Part shown: one piece after another, positions 42,530 through 55,463 of the stretch
Position numbering within the stretch: the stretch's first letter is position 1
Layout of the letters: every line of letters starts with the position of its first letter
Source of the DNA: Gnetum montanum
Taxonomy: Eukaryota; Streptophyta; Gnetopsida; Gnetales; Gnetaceae
Reading direction: 5' to 3'
Length of the DNA: 64,000 bases
NCBI GenBank assembly: GCA_015680685.1
Contig: MNCI01035767.1
Span: 264,015 to 328,014 of the forward strand
Program-made: the position numbers and the translations under genes
Notes under the pieces: generated by a model
What the model saw: only the letters and a program-made list of their open reading frames with translations
The model's database searches: none
What the model was told of the DNA's origin: nothing

Positions 42530-43844
42530 TGTATGTCAAAACCTTAAGGAAAATGGAGAATAAAGGATGTTTGTTGTGGATGTTGTATTTATAGGACAAG
42601 AACAAGAACTCCACATCATGGATAAGAACTCAAGGAAGCATCACTATCAAAGTAAAAGACTTCATAGGAAAAATGAGAGCATGGACAAGTACAAAGACTA
42701 CAAGCTAAATGTTTCTATTTATGTTGATTTTATTCAGGATGATTCTTGGATGTTTTGGCATGTTTCAAAGTGTTCTTGGCTCATTTTGATGAGTCTAGGA
42801 AGTTATAGGATCTATGAGAACTTGTTTGGAGGCATCTAGAAACTTCTAGGATCAAAATGGGAAATTTTATTTTTGGCACCTATAGAAGAGCTATATCCCC
42901 AAAAGAGAAGACATCTCTTGGATGCAAAATATGTCTTAGCCAAAGTGAAGGTCACCTAGAGAAGATGTCTCCCAAAAACAAGAGATGTCTCCTTTCAAGA
43001 GAAGATGTCTCCATTTCAAAAGAGATGTCTCCCCAAAATTGAAGTCATTTTCAGAAAGATGTCCCAATCTCAAAGGAGACTTCTTTACTAACTATTGCAC
43101 AAATTTTGAGGTTATTTTAGAAACTCCAAGGTTATAAGAAGACTTTATTTTCTTGGGTATTATGCAAGTGTTGTACATGAATTTTCACTATCAAAGCAAT
43201 CATTATATATTATAATTGTGTACTACATTTGTAAAATCATTAGCTTGATTGATTATGAATTATGCCTCAAAGTAAAAGGATATATAAACATAGTTATTTC
43301 TTTCCTTGTGATTTTGTTTCTCTCTTGTTGCCCTATTGGGGTTGATGTGCTTCTTATGAGAAGGCGTCATAATTGAGCTTGCTGAGATCCTACGGGATTA
43401 AGTGCTTATGCACTATTAAAACACTCTAAAGTAAAGCTCAATTTGTAAAGGCTATGGGATCCTTGAAACCACATTTTTATCTTGTTAGGACCTTATGAGG
43501 TTGAGTTGTTTCACAACAACAAAACACTCTAAAGTGAAGCTCAAAACCTATATAGGGTATGATGCCCTTCAAACCATATTTTGAGCTTGGTGGAACCTTG
43601 TGAGATTGAGAAATTTCATAGCGACCAAGCCTCTATAGCAAAGCTTAAATATTTTAAAGGTTGTGGTATCCTCTAAACCACATTTTTGAAGAAACAAAGT
43701 TTGGAGGTATGCATCAATTCTACCCTCTGAGTGTGAATGTACCCAAGTTGGGGAACCATATAAAATTTGGTGTGTTCATGTGGTTGGTGCAATTTTATTT
43801 TGGTGAACTTATTCAACCCCCCTTCTAAGTTCTTAATCCTCACA
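42530..43844 (-). mobile_element. Probable solo LTR (Copia-like) inside the RT of E
   Basis: On the minus strand the insert starts TGTGAGGATTAAGAAC followed by a GAAGGGGGGTTGAATAAG block typical of many plant Copia LTR starts, and ends TTTTGACATACA. Flanks are AAAGG and AAAGA in the minus sense (plus: TCTTT at 42525-42529, CCTTT at 43845-43849), a 4-of-5 target duplication. E aligns with D on both sides but not inside. The stretch 42880-43090 repeats AGATGTCTCC words. The open frame 42567-43042 lies in this LTR and is not a gene. Confidence 0.65.
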
Positions 43845-43849
43845 CCTTT

Positions 43850-45560
43850 CTTTGTAAGTTACACCAATAGTTTGGTAATATTTGAAAAAATTTCAATGAA
43901 GCACCTATAGTAACTGATGTGGCTAAGGAATGAACTCACATCTTTTAATGTTTTTGGCTATTGCATTATTCCTTGGATGATCCTTTTTTTTTGTGGTTCT
44001 ATCTTAATCCCTTTGTTTGAAATCCAATGTCCCAAGACAATGCCCTTTTGGACCATTAGGTGGCTTTTCTACTAATTGAGTCTTAGGATTGTTTCTACAC
44101 ACCATTGAAGAACTTGCTCAAGGTAGTCCAACGCTTGCTTAAAGGTAGCCCTATAGGTAGAGAAGTCATCCATGAATACTTTTACCTTGCTACTAATATA
44201 TTTTTGGAAGATGCTTAGGACCAATCATTGGAATGTGATGGGAGGATTGCACAGACCAAAGGGCATCTTCCTAGTTGCAAAAATTCCCCCAGGGACTTAT
44301 GAATGTTATCTTGGCTTGGTCCTCCGGTGCTATTTGGATTTGGTTATAGCCACTATAAACATCTAGAAAGCTATAATAACAATGCCCTACAATGGTGTCC
44401 AACACTTAGTTTACAAATGGCAATGGAAAATGATCTTTGAAGGTTACCATGTTCAACAACAAAAATTCTATATAAACTCCACTTTTCTCCTCTCATTGGT
44501 ATAATAAGGAGTGGGCTAACCTACTTGCTATCTACAATGGAGTAAATGAACCTAGCCTTGAGGAGTTATTCAATTTTCTCCTTAATGATTTGCTTGATTT
44601 TTAGGTTCAAGCATCTTTAAGGTTGCCTCTTTGGCTTGATGGAGGAGTTTGTGTAGATTCTATGTTGGCATATCCTAGGATCAATTCCTATTAGCTTATG
44701 ACATGACCATGTGAAGGTTTTTTTCCATTTATTCATAACTTCCAATAATTTCTTTTTCTATTCAGGAGTAAGTGTGTCACTAATAATTACTAGCTTGTCA
44801 TTGTCCAAAAATGCATATTCCATTTCTACTTGTAGAGCCTTCAACTCAAGGGGCTCTTTCTTGAAACTCTTAGGGATCTCTAATTCTCCCCAATCAATCT
44901 CACTTTTTGCATCAAAGTGTTGGAAATGGAGCTACTCTAATTTCTCCATGCTTTTAACATAGGAGCTAGTAAGGCTTTCATCTAGTTACATGCATATTGT
45001 TGATCTTGCCTCATTGTTTTTTATCAACCATTATGTACCCTTCTGTGTCGTGGTTGCTACATATAGGTACCATTGAATTTCTATTGTCTTTACACACTAA
45101 TTGCATACCTGAAGTGATATGCCTTTGATGATTCATAGTCTTTGCATGTAATAGCACCTTGTGTCACTGTATGTGATGCATGAAGCTCTTTTCTTCTTGA
45201 TCTTATTGAATTTATTTTCCTTGTAAATATCCAAGGAAAGGTCTTGAATCCCCAACCTTGCATCAATGGTTTTCAACCATGCTCTTCCTGTGATGATAGG
45301 GAAGTCCCCTTTGTAGTTCTCCACATGGATCACCAGAAATTTGGTAGGATAGGATCATCCACAAATGGTGGCTACAATGTCATTCATCAATCACAAAGAA
45401 ATAATGATGGATTTGTCTACCAGCTCCAGCCTAACATTGCCATTTTTAAGGGAGGTAGGTTTTAGGCTTTGTACATCTTTTATGAAATTAAGTTTACTCC
45501 AAAACATGAATCCAAAAGAACCTTATATAGTTCATTTTTAGTGATCTACAAGTAAATAAG
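43850..45560 (-). pseudogene. Protease and RT (5' part) of element E
   Basis: Protease near 45530-45130: active site VLLDSCFGVNLIS, where the Gly of D-S-G is replaced by Cys, then IHVENYKGDFPIITGRAWL and TIDARLGIQDLSLDIY. RT from about 44650 with KVFMDDFSTYR near 44190-44160, keeping both catalytic Asp residues, unlike D. It aligns with D 14230-15880 throughout. Stops of TAG type interrupt it. Confidence 0.75.
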
Positions 45561-46079
45561 AGGACTCCTAGGATCAGATCATTTCCTAGGAAGATGGCCA
45601 GCCTTGATCCAATCTATGACCGCATAGGTCAACATGATAGTGTGCAACTAGGGAGCACTTTGATTTGAAGGTTACTCAATAGAGATTTAAGAGTTTGAAG
45701 TAGTAGGGTTGGTAGCCACAAGTGTTTGTGATGGCTTCATGGGATTTTTAGTTCTAAAAATGGCCTCTTGTAAGACTTGGATTGAGGACCACCTGGCTAA
45801 GGAATCAATTGCAAGTTTATTGCCCTCATGGCATTTGTTTGTTCTGGATAGGTAGGTATTTCACCCTAAATAGATGGAGTAGGTGGTAGGGGTGTTGATG
45901 ATGGTGGTGCAAAAGTGGATGGGTGTTGAGGATGATAAAAATAAAATAGAGACTTACCTCTTGAAGAAGGTGATCTATAGTACTTTGGAGGGTAGTAGTG
46001 ATGTGGAAAGGAAGTGTGACTAGAAGAGTCACGTGGAGATACTGGCTACTGAACATAACAACCATAGGGATCAAGTTGA

Positions 46080-47745
46080 TGACAAGGGTATTGCTTCCTT
46101 AGAGGTAGCATCACCCACAATTGTGGATGTTTCCATGATTAGTAGTATTCTTGAATATGAGGTGGCACTCCACTCAAATAGTATACTTGTTGGTGGAATT
46201 GCTATTGATAATTACCTTGTGGATATGGTAACCTCCTAGATGCTTGTCATTTTTTCAATCTAGGATTTAAAGTGTACAACCTAGATTCTTGTAGGTGTGA
46301 CAACATAGGACAAAAACCCATAGGATGTTCAGATTGATAGATGTCATAACCATCATCATCATTTTTAGATTCTGTAACCTCCTCTACTACTGCAACTTTA
46401 CCCTTATCCTTGCAATATTCCTATTCATCATCCTTTTTCTTCCTTTATTCACAACCACTATCTTCTTGATCTCTGTATTTTTTTTCAATATTTAGAGTAG
46501 TTTGGAACTTTTCATCCAAGAAGTCCCACATCATATCTACCTTAGCCAATACTTCAGTAATGAATTTTTGGATCAACAAGGTTTTCCTCTACACCACCTC
46601 ATCAAGTGATGTCTCCCCCTCATTCTCACAGAAATAGACCTCCCTCTTGCAAATGAAGGGGTTTCTATTGTACTCTACACTTTTCCATTTCTTTAGCTCT
46701 CCTTCCTCTTTGGTCATTTTTTATGAGCCTTTGGATCTCATGGATCCTTAGCTTAGAAAGTCTTCCTTGGGCATAGATCCCAAGGGTTCTCCTTGTTTTA
46801 GTTTTGAGCCCATCTATGATATGATGTAGTAGATCTTGTTAGGAGTATCCATGGCTTAGGCATCAATGCAAAAAAGAGTAGTACTTGATCATGGCTTCAT
46901 CCAAGGACTCATGAGTGCCTTGTTTCTAGCCTTGGATTCACCTCTGCAGATTGGACTCTCTGCAGTACATTTGATATTTGTCATTGAATAGCTCTAGCAT
47001 TGTACTCCATCATCAAATAAATTCTAGTTCTAAGAACTAGTACTAGCATTCTAATTCTTTTATGAGTGTCATTAAGAATAGTTTTAGCTTTTTCCATTCA
47101 TTTTCCACATTTTTCAAGGTACATGCATCATGCAAGGCTTGAAAATGATTTTGTGGATCTAAATTACATGCCCTCTTAAATTTGGGAATATTTTTCATAT
47201 CCAACTATTTGATGCAGGTATCCTTCAAGTGCCTAGTGGGAATTTTAACAACCTCTAGAATATTTAGCATGTTTCTTGTAGCTAGTAGAGGCTCATCCTA
47301 GTCATAATGGTCTTGGTGATCCCTATCATGGCCATGATGCCTACGATGAGTCCTATCGTGCCTTCATTTTCTCTGACATTCTTCTCCTTGTTGTTGTTCA
47401 TGCCAATTCTCTCTATTATTCTGGCAAGATCTACGATCATCTCTATCCTACCATTCATCTCCATTATGATCTCTATTATTCTTTCCATAGTCCTAGCTTT
47501 TGCTTCTCCTATCAAATTTGGAGGAGGAAGATGATGAAGATGATGATGAAGGTGAAAAGGAAGGAGAATCAACATTGGAATGATGCCTACTACTTCCTCT
47601 TCTTTGGTTCCTACCATGATCATCATGTTTATCTTTCTCCCAGTGCTTGTCATTGTCCTTTCCTCTAGAGGAATGGCTTTGGTTGTTTTCTTTTGAGCCC
47701 CCCTAATCCTTTGAACCATTCTTTCCCCCACCCACATTTTTCATA
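46080..47745 (-). pseudogene. gag of element E, decayed
   Basis: Read on the minus strand from about 47745: a very hydrophilic N-terminal part rich in Ser, His, Arg and Asp (SRGKDNDKHWEKDKHDDHGR, long Ser run), a capsid part near 47180-46700 (CNLDPQNHFQALHDA, NEWKKLKLFLMTLIKELE, EAMIKYYSFLHQCLSHGYS with stops read through), then a linker aligned with D 11366-11920. The Met/Ile-rich open frame at 47282-47737 is the wrong frame of the same DNA. Confidence 0.6.
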
Positions 47746-48270
47746 GTTGACTACAACCTTTGGTTGAGGGTCTCCCCTTCAAAGAAAGGGGGAGAATCTA
47801 TGTAGTGGAACTAGCCTAAAAAGAAGTCCTTGCCATCTTTGTGTGGTTGCAAGAACAAGTGGATAGGAAACATTTTGCCCTTTGAAGCCTCATATTAAGC
47901 TTCCATCTATTGATTTTTCTTTCATTGGGCCTCAATGGGATGATAATCTTGAGAGATCTAATCCTAGACCTCGTACTCTGGGTTAAGTCCAGTGATGCCC
48001 AACCTGATTAGATTATTCAACAACATTGTAGGAATAGATTGGTTGGGAGGAAACATGATGTTGCCTTCCATGTTCCTCTATCACATTTGCTTGTCCTAAT
48101 GTAGGATGAAGATGAAATCTAGAGTATAAGGATCTAGATGGGCATACACAACTCGACATTGTGGGGACACCTACATCCTTTTTCCTTCTTTCCTTTGATT
48201 GGATTCACCTATGAATGGTGATGAAGATTCTTCCCTTACAAAAGAAGTCATATTAGTGATTGCTAATTAA

Positions 48271-48296
48271 CTGTGTCTGTGTGTGTGTCTGTGTGT

Positions 48297-48328
<32 letters not shown>
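48271..48328. repeat. (GT)n microsatellite
   Basis: 58 bp of CTGTGTGTGTGT and pure GT repeats in the leader of element E. Confidence 0.95.
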
Positions 48329-48332
<4 letters not shown>

Positions 48333-48424
48333 ATATTCTTAATGATTTAGTGTTAGTTACTCTTTACAATGTCTTTATAAGATTTTACTATCTTTTCTAT
48401 GTAGCACACTTAGCTAGACTAAGT

Positions 48425-48441
48425 CCCTAGCAAGGATACCA
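48425..48441 (-). promoter_or_regulatory. Decayed primer-binding site of element E, probably tRNA-Asp
   Basis: On the minus strand TGGTATCCTTGCTAGGG, one base inside the LTR. Against the site for plant tRNA-Asp (TGGCGCCGTTGCCGGGG) 11 of 17 bases match, and five of the six differences are C-to-T or G-to-A. Athila elements are known for tRNA-Asp priming. Confidence 0.5.
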
Positions 48442-48442
48442 A

Positions 48443-49319
48443 TGATGAGTAGCAAGTAGTCCCTACGCACAACCATACAAATCATAAGTGGTCATTAGTG
48501 ATCTGGTCAAATTCTGTGGACTTAGCCCCTAAGTGCACCAATGGAAAAAATAGTATTGTGAGAGTTATGATCATTGTCTTCTTGGCTTCACTTGTGTAAG
48601 CTCAATTGTATGGTTAAGTGTAAGCTAAGGAACATGATTTATATTTATATTTTATATTTTATTCTATTTAATCTAAGTGTAAAACAAATATAATTAATTA
48701 GAAATTCATTATTTAACTATATAATACCTTAATCTAACTAGCCTAACATAAGCATCTGATCCTAGTTTTCATTTGCATCCTAAGCTTGCTCTAATGCTAC
48801 TAGGTTACAAAGTGTCTATCACTAGGTGTACTAGATAGCCACTACTGGGATTACCAAGTGTTAAGAAGTATGTTTGAAGTGGTCATACTTATGTGTTATT
48901 ATTAAATTTGTTAATTAACTAAAACATGAATATAGCATGCATTAATAATAAAGTGCATGAAAATAAAAATTAATCTATTCTTAAGTGCTTATAGGAGTTC
49001 CAAAAATCTCATATTTATTACCATCACATCAAAGTGTTTAGGTACATTGATGCTCAAATAAGGATTCATACAATCCTTGAGGTTCTACTATAGGCACTCA
49101 AAAAATATCCTAACTCTACACTAGGAAAATTGTAAGACTTCAACTAGGCTACTAACTTAACATGCCATAAAAGTGGTGGGTACTCACATTTACATAGGTA
49201 ATACTAGACACTATGTTGACACATAAAACCATACATTGATGAGGCTATGTCAATGGGGCTATGTTGACAAGGATACATAGACACATGCCCATCAATGCAA
49301 CCAATTAAATAATTCATCA
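48443..49319 (-). repeat. 5' LTR of element E (877 bp)
   Basis: Minus-strand ends TGATGAATTATTTAATTGG and CTACTCATCA, i.e. TGATGA/TCATCA inverted ends. Homologous to the D LTR at 40709-41519. Confidence 0.8.
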
Positions 49320-49459
49320 AGGTTAAACATGAGTTTTTTCCATGCTAATATCCTAACTCACATCTATGTAATTTAGATTTAAATTTAAGACAAATTTAAT
49401 TTATTTTTTCAAAATTTTTCTTAATACCTTCCTATCTTTCCTCAATGGTGTTGATCTCC

Positions 49460-50560
49460 TCTTCATTTCTTGAGTTGCCATCATCATCTTATGGTTAGAA
49501 AGCTATATTCACGCATGCAAGGTGAGTTTTGGATATGTCACCTTCCTCTATTTTCATCTCACTAGCTTTTTCTTCTTTATCCTACTTGCTAATTAGGGAA
49601 TTTTCTTTTTCTATTAGTTTGACTTGATCCTACAACCTTTTTTATTTTGAACATTTTGAGGCAAGATGTCCTCATCCATTACATACCCAAAAAATAATAT
49701 TCATAATATCTCTAAAAGATGTAGGCCTTGGTACCATATCAAAGGGCTTACATCTTGGCTAGTTATTACTTATTCTTTCTCTTTCTCCCTTGAGCTTGTT
49801 AACAATCATCCTCCTAACTCTTTTGGTAAGCAGTGCCAACTTTGAATCATCAGGATCATTATGACCATTATATAGGGAGGTCTTACTTTATAGGTTTTTT
49901 CTTATCAATTATTTTTTCTATTTGAGGAGAGAGTAATAAAATCATCATTGAGCACTCCATCCTCAACTAAAGTCATCTCTTAAGTTTGAAGAGTACTTTA
50001 AAGTTATTCAAATTTTAAAGTATCAAAATCTCTTACTTTTTTTTTGTTACAACATGTTTCATCTTATACTTTGGATTTAATGTTTTAACTATCTTGTAAA
50101 AAACTTTACTTTTAGGAAGATCTTGACCTATCACTTGAATGGAACAAACAAGATCATGTACCTGATTAAAGTACTAATGAATCCTCTCATCTTTTCTCAT
50201 TATAAGGTTCTTCAACTAATTTAGCTACAGAAGGACTTTTGATTGCTTGACCACTTTGGTACCTTCATAAGTTTCTTCTAAGATAGCCCATAATGCCTTG
50301 GATGTTTTGTAATGACTTACTTAATTATATTCTCTTGTGTCAAGATGGAAGCTATGACTTTTCTTATTCATGAAGGCCTTCTTGTCATTATCATCCCATT
50401 TTAATTATTCATTTGAGAGTGCTATGTATCAACAACACTTTTTTACATGTTAAACTTAAAAGTTTCTAAGTATGTATGAACTCAACATTTTTAAAAGTCA
50501 TAGTTAGTGCCATTGAAAAGAGGTAGTCATGTATGTGATATTTCCTATTTTTCTTCCATT
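49460..50560 (-). pseudogene. gag remnant of Copia element F
   Basis: The minus-strand reading shows the Copia gag (UBN2) pattern: PLFNGTNYDF near 50520, KALWAILEETYEGTKVVKQS near 50270-50220, KNLIMRKDERIH, FNQVHDLVCSIQVIG, KIVKTLNPKY near 50090, and a zinc knuckle VCNG*GHLASKC near 49680-49645 (CX2-3..H..C, one TAG). Most frame breaks are TAG. Sequence downstream (left) is cut at 49320 by the LTR of E, so E probably inserted into F. Confidence 0.7.
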
Positions 50561-52803
50561 TTCATTGCCTTTTCAAATCTAAGAAAGAGTAAGTAACCAA
50601 GATCTATGATGACTTGTGACTTGGTTAACTTATAAGAGAGGTAATAAATGAGTTATAATAACAATTAAAACTTTAAATTAACCTACTAAAATCAAGTGCA
50701 TAAGGAATAAACTCATCGATGTATGTGGTAAAGCTTATCATCATAAAATTCAAATTAAATTAAAGTTGTATTAAGGTTACCGGTATAGTAGATCCTTAGA
50801 CACTAATACTTCTTGTAGAATGATCAAAAAGTCTTTAAGCTTGGTATCTCATAGGAATCCCAAGAATCTTGTAATTTTGAATACAAATGTGATGCTCTTG
50901 TAAGACACATCCATAAGCCTTCAGGGTGAAGGAAAATCAATAAACACTTGGCCATCCAAGTGGAAATACCTTAGGGAAATAATGTATATCTCCTCTTAGA
51001 GATAATGTTTGCTCCTTGGAGTAATAAAAATGATAGAAGGATAGAGTTTGTAGAGAGAGTGATTACAAAAGTTAGACCTACACCAATCAAGCTCTCACTA
51101 GGACAAAGACATAACAAGTTGTAGATCTAGATCCACACATATATAATGAAAAAATTGATCTACACACTCAATACAATCAAATCCTAGGAGAGAGATGTAC
51201 CTCTAGTGGTCTAGCTTTCAATTTAACCTTCCAAGCCCTTTGTAAATCTTAGTCAAAAATCAAATTAACTCCTAAATCTTAATGATTATCTTGTCAATTG
51301 TTGTGCATGCCTTGAAGAACATATTAGGGTGCTTGCCTAAATAGATCTTGTGTCATGTAGATTTCTTGCTTCAAAATAGAGCTAAGGAAATGGCTAGAAA
51401 TGTTCTTTCTATTTTTTTAAATGGGTGCCATGGACATCTCACTCATGGCTTGAATGTCCATACTATGAAGGTTGAATCTTAAGCTCGATGTCTAGAGCAT
51501 GGTGGGACATCTATCTTATCATCTGATCTAGCTTTACTTTGATGTCCATATTGAAGGCTTAAACATCCAATACTAGGATGCCCAACTTCTGGCCTTGGAT
51601 GTCTAAGACTAGGACATTTGGACTCAGATCTAGGATATCTACACTAGAAGTTTTTAATGTCTAAACTTAATCTACACTTTTCCTAGATGTTTGGACTTAA
51701 TTTTAGACATTTGACATTTATATGGGATTAAGAAAGATGATGGATTCTTGACATTCATTCATCTTGAAATCCTTGATCTAGATTTCTTGACTCCTACCTT
51801 GTTGTGGTACTTATTCACATGGTTAAAACATGAACCATAAGAGCAACCAAATGGACTTCTGCATTGTGTAGTTTTTAGATGACTAAAATGTGAGAAAGGT
51901 CAACAACATCTTATCATAGCTTTATGGTGTGTCATTGCTTGGGTGATGGCCTTGTTATTCCAATTTAATAAGGTTAATATTTATGTTAATGGTTCATATT
52001 ATTCCTTATTAATGTTTGGACTATATTATTTTTATAAAGCATATTTACACTATCCTTTTCAAAATTGTGATAAATAGGTATCATGAATTGAATGGTGTTA
52101 AGTTTTATGTGATCTATTTGACTATAAGATCTAAGAAGATAGTAAATAATAAAGTTGATATTAGTTATTGTATAGTTAACAAATTTATTTATAACACCAT
52201 AGCATTTATAAGCACCATAAAGTAACACTAAGTATATGGAGCACAATAGTTAGGAAACCAAGATATTATTAGAGATGCAAAGTAAGTTCATACCTAGAGG
52301 TTATCTTAAATTGTACTTTACATACTTCACATATTTACTTGTATGATGGTCTAGTATGATGATAATTTTTATTGGAGAAAGACATAATTATTTGTTAAAC
52401 ATTAACTAACTAGTGATTTACATAGGAAATTTATTAAATATGAATATTATACTTCATTATGATGGTGACATCACCATGGTGGTGATAATATAAAAGTATA
52501 GTGAACACTCTATATAGATCTCTAGAATTTTAAGCTTAATAAACATATCAAATCCTTAACATGACATCTCAAGATTAAAAAATTTAATCAAATGAACATT
52601 AATCATCAAAGGCTAGTTTAAGATTTTATTTTCATTATTTATTAATTATATTAATTAATTAATTTTTATGTTTCCAATTTGTTTACTCATGGGCCTATGC
52701 CTCATCTAAACTAAACCATATATAACCATAAGGACCATCACTAATCTAGGTAAAAAGATAGAGACCTATGATACCTAATAAATACTATATGATAAGCGAG
52801 TGT
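50561..52803. other. Upstream part of Copia F and AT-rich flank, no gene seen
   Basis: 50561-51800 is probably leader and 5' LTR of F; 51420-51720 repeats GATGTC/GACATC words (GATGTCTAGAG, GATGTCCAT, GACATCTATC), like the words of the solo LTR at 42530. I could not fix LTR ends or a primer-binding site. 51850-52800 is AT-rich with no readable protein. AGTGT (52799-52803) before the LTR of C is its candidate target duplication. Confidence 0.4.
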
Positions 52804-54041
52804 TGTACCACCCGAAATCGTTGGTTTCCGGTTGGAAGGAAACAAAGACCGTGGGATCGCGGGACGCGCATAGAAGACCCTACCTTCGCCTGAGGGCGAG
52901 CTGGAATGAATGAAGGTAGAGTACCTTGGGTGGTCCACACGCGGATCAGACAAATATTTCCTCAAACGTACACCGAAGTGCTATACGCTGGGTTATACGT
53001 AAATGGCGTAGCAGGCGTAAACGGAGCATAAACAGTGTAACCAATGCAAACAGAGCGTAAATGTAAACAGGCGTAAACAGAATACGTAGAACGATTAATC
53101 CAAACTGTAAACGATTATGGGAAGAAAATGTAACAATGGCATTACAAAATGAAAGTACAATGCACTGGTCAAACGCAGTTGTGAGTGGAACACAAGCTGG
53201 ATGAAAGCCCCGGTGGGTGCAGGGAGATTGCGGCTGGTTCACACTGTAAGCACAGCGTAGAGGCTGTATGCTCAGCGTACAGGGTTGTCCAGTGTAATAG
53301 GTTTTATGCTCTGGTTCGTAGTGTCTCTGCTCTCTGGTGTGCTCTAGGAATTTTGCCAACTGTCTGGATTTCGTGAAAAATTGGGGTTTTATACAGGTTT
53401 TGACAGCAAACTCAGGTTGGGCGACAAGTGGCGCGTTGATCGGGTCCAAAGGCGTAAAATTTACAAGTGTACAATATGTTACATTTCTCGGGCGTATACG
53501 CTGTCTACAGCGAGCATACACAGTGGACATATACGCTGGGCGTATACGCTGAGGGTGCTGAGTATGTGCGAACTTGGGTGTAGATGTCGTTGACGCTGGC
53601 GTATATGCTGATGGATGCTGGGCGTACATGCTGGGGCGTATACGCTGACGTGCTAGGTGTATACGTTGGGGCGTATACGCTGCTATGGTGGGCGTATACG
53701 CCGGGCGTATACGCTGATGGTTGCTGCCTTGTGCTAAATCTCGCTCTGTAGTGCTGTCTTCATGCCATCTTTGGAGGTTTCGTGTCAGGCGTATGCATCT
53801 ATTGTACCTGCTGAGCGTACATGTGAGGCGTGTACACTGGGCGTATACGCTGAGATTTGAGCGTATACGCTGGGAATGTACACTTGGGCGTATACGCTGG
53901 GACTGGATACTTAGTGAAAATCAAGCATCAGATCCCCGAAGTTGCCAAGTGTGATACCAGATGTAGCTGTGGTCGCTTGTGGGTCCCAGGGACCTGTTTG
54001 GTGTTGGACAAGTGCTAAGCTCTAAATTTTTTGGTGTTTCA
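52804..54041 (-). repeat. 3' LTR of element C (1,238 bp)
   Basis: Plus-strand ends TGTACCACCC and TTTGGTGTTTCA. Minus-strand TATA box at 53387-53393 read in reverse. 53490-53910 is dense in GGGCGTATACGCTG words, with a perfect AGCGTATACGCT at 53860-53871. Confidence 0.9.
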
Positions 54042-55463
54042 TTGGCCCCTCTTTGTTGATGTTTGGAGGAATCGACCCGAGAAGCGTTGAAAAAGAAATG
54101 CAAAACACCATAAGCAACTTGATAGAGACTTTTTCCGTTGCCACTTGACTAGACGTCATCGCACCATGTTCAATAGTACATGGGATTGGGGTAATGGAAT
54201 TTTGTAACTGGTAGGAGAATGGGGATTGTGAGGACTAGTAACTACTCAAGGGATTGTGCTTAGTGAAAAGGGGATGCTATGGTGTGTGTGTCATGCTGGT
54301 CCCTGTCAATAGCCATTATTTTAGCAGACTTGAAATCCAGACCTATAATGTGTGTCCTTTGTCGGAACAAGCCTCTTGGGTAATGTTCAAGAGAATTTGC
54401 TGGCAAGGCCAAAGCCACGGGAGGATGTGTTGCATTCTTTGGAAGAACATGGCCTTTGTTTAGTTTTTAGGGGAAGCCTGTTGGCGGAGAGCCAAAGCTA
54501 TGCAACTAGATGTGTTTTGATTATTTTTTGACATGAGTACTTGGTTTTAAGACGATTGCCTTCCTGCCTGGGGCTTGTATGGGAAGTGCCAAGGGTCTTA
54601 CTTTTTTTTTGTAGGAAGAAGATGGTGCATTGATTCTGTACTCATGTGCAAGTGCTATGTCATGTGTTGCAACTACATTAAAGTGTTACAATATGTAATT
54701 GTGTGCTCAAGGTTTTGGATGTACTGGGTGTATCAAAGGTGTGACTGAGTGAACTGTGTCGGTGAATGGATAAAGAGTGTGTCGGGAGATGGGGATGTAC
54801 TAGCGAATGGTTTGATTTAGTCTTGCCATGTGTGCTATGAACATTGCCCCATCTTGCTGCTTATGATGAAATGCATTCTTGTGCGAAAACCTTTGGGTTT
54901 CATCCTCCAAACATAACTCCAAGGAAACATGAAAACCATGAGTGAATATGGGAGCTTAGACTTACACAGTGACCAAGACATTGGAGGTGATTTCAAGCAT
55001 GGCATATGAGTGGCAGCGACGTTGGTGGGATTATCTGATGGCGAGTGATGTAGTGATTCTAATGAAGTTTGAATGTGATGACTGATTGAGGAACTAGAAA
55101 TGAACTTGCCAGTTTATAGTCTTGGCGGACCATGATGGGTTAGTTTTATGTCATGACCCGTTGGACATTGCCCGTTTAGCGTGGTGGCGGACGTTACATT
55201 GCCAGTTTTTTTAGTCTTAGCGGACCATGAAGAGGCAAACCAGTTTATAGTCTTAGCGGACTCTGGTGAATGCAATAGTGGCAATTTTACTGTCGTGCTG
55301 GACGGGTGCTAGTTTATCGTCATTGAGGACATTGTGTGGTATTAGTTTATCGTCATGATTCCAGGACGAGTTGTGGTATCAGTTTTAAGTCATAATCCAG
55401 GACTATTCTGTGGTATCAGTTTAAAGTCGTGACTCTAGGACTTGCACGTACCTGAGCTTGTAC
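54042..55463 (-). other. Polypurine tract and 3' non-coding tract of element C
   Basis: The polypurine tract at 54042-54056 reads AACAAAGAGGGGCCAA on the minus strand. The tract up to the integrase stop aligns with 21460-22897 in B and ends (55090-55450) in the same AGTTTATAGTC...GCGGAC repeat cluster. No shared open frame. Confidence 0.65.

Larger units (their letters stand above)
41520..49319 (-). mobile_element. Element E: Athila-like Ty3/gypsy element, 5' part, cut by D
   Basis: Minus-strand order: 5' LTR 49319-48443, primer-binding site 48441-48425, leader, gag 47745-46400, linker, protease about 45530-45130, RT 44700-43850, solo LTR insertion, RT/RNase H 42529-41900, integrase zinc finger and start of the core, ending at 41520. 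The core sequence (PLEPFDLWRNDFM) runs straight up to the LTR of D, so D sits inside E. The remainder of E would be left of element A, off the window. E and D are the same family in opposite orientation. Confidence 0.8.

Noticed and set aside
42567-43042. Two adjacent plus-strand open frames
   Set aside because: They lie inside a probable solo LTR and show no protein-like features.
47282-47737. Met/Ile-rich open frame of 151 codons
   Set aside because: Wrong frame of the Ser/His/Arg/Asp-rich gag of element E.
52000-52260. Facing open frames on both strands in AT-rich DNA
   Set aside because: Short, AT-driven composition, and no homologue in the window.
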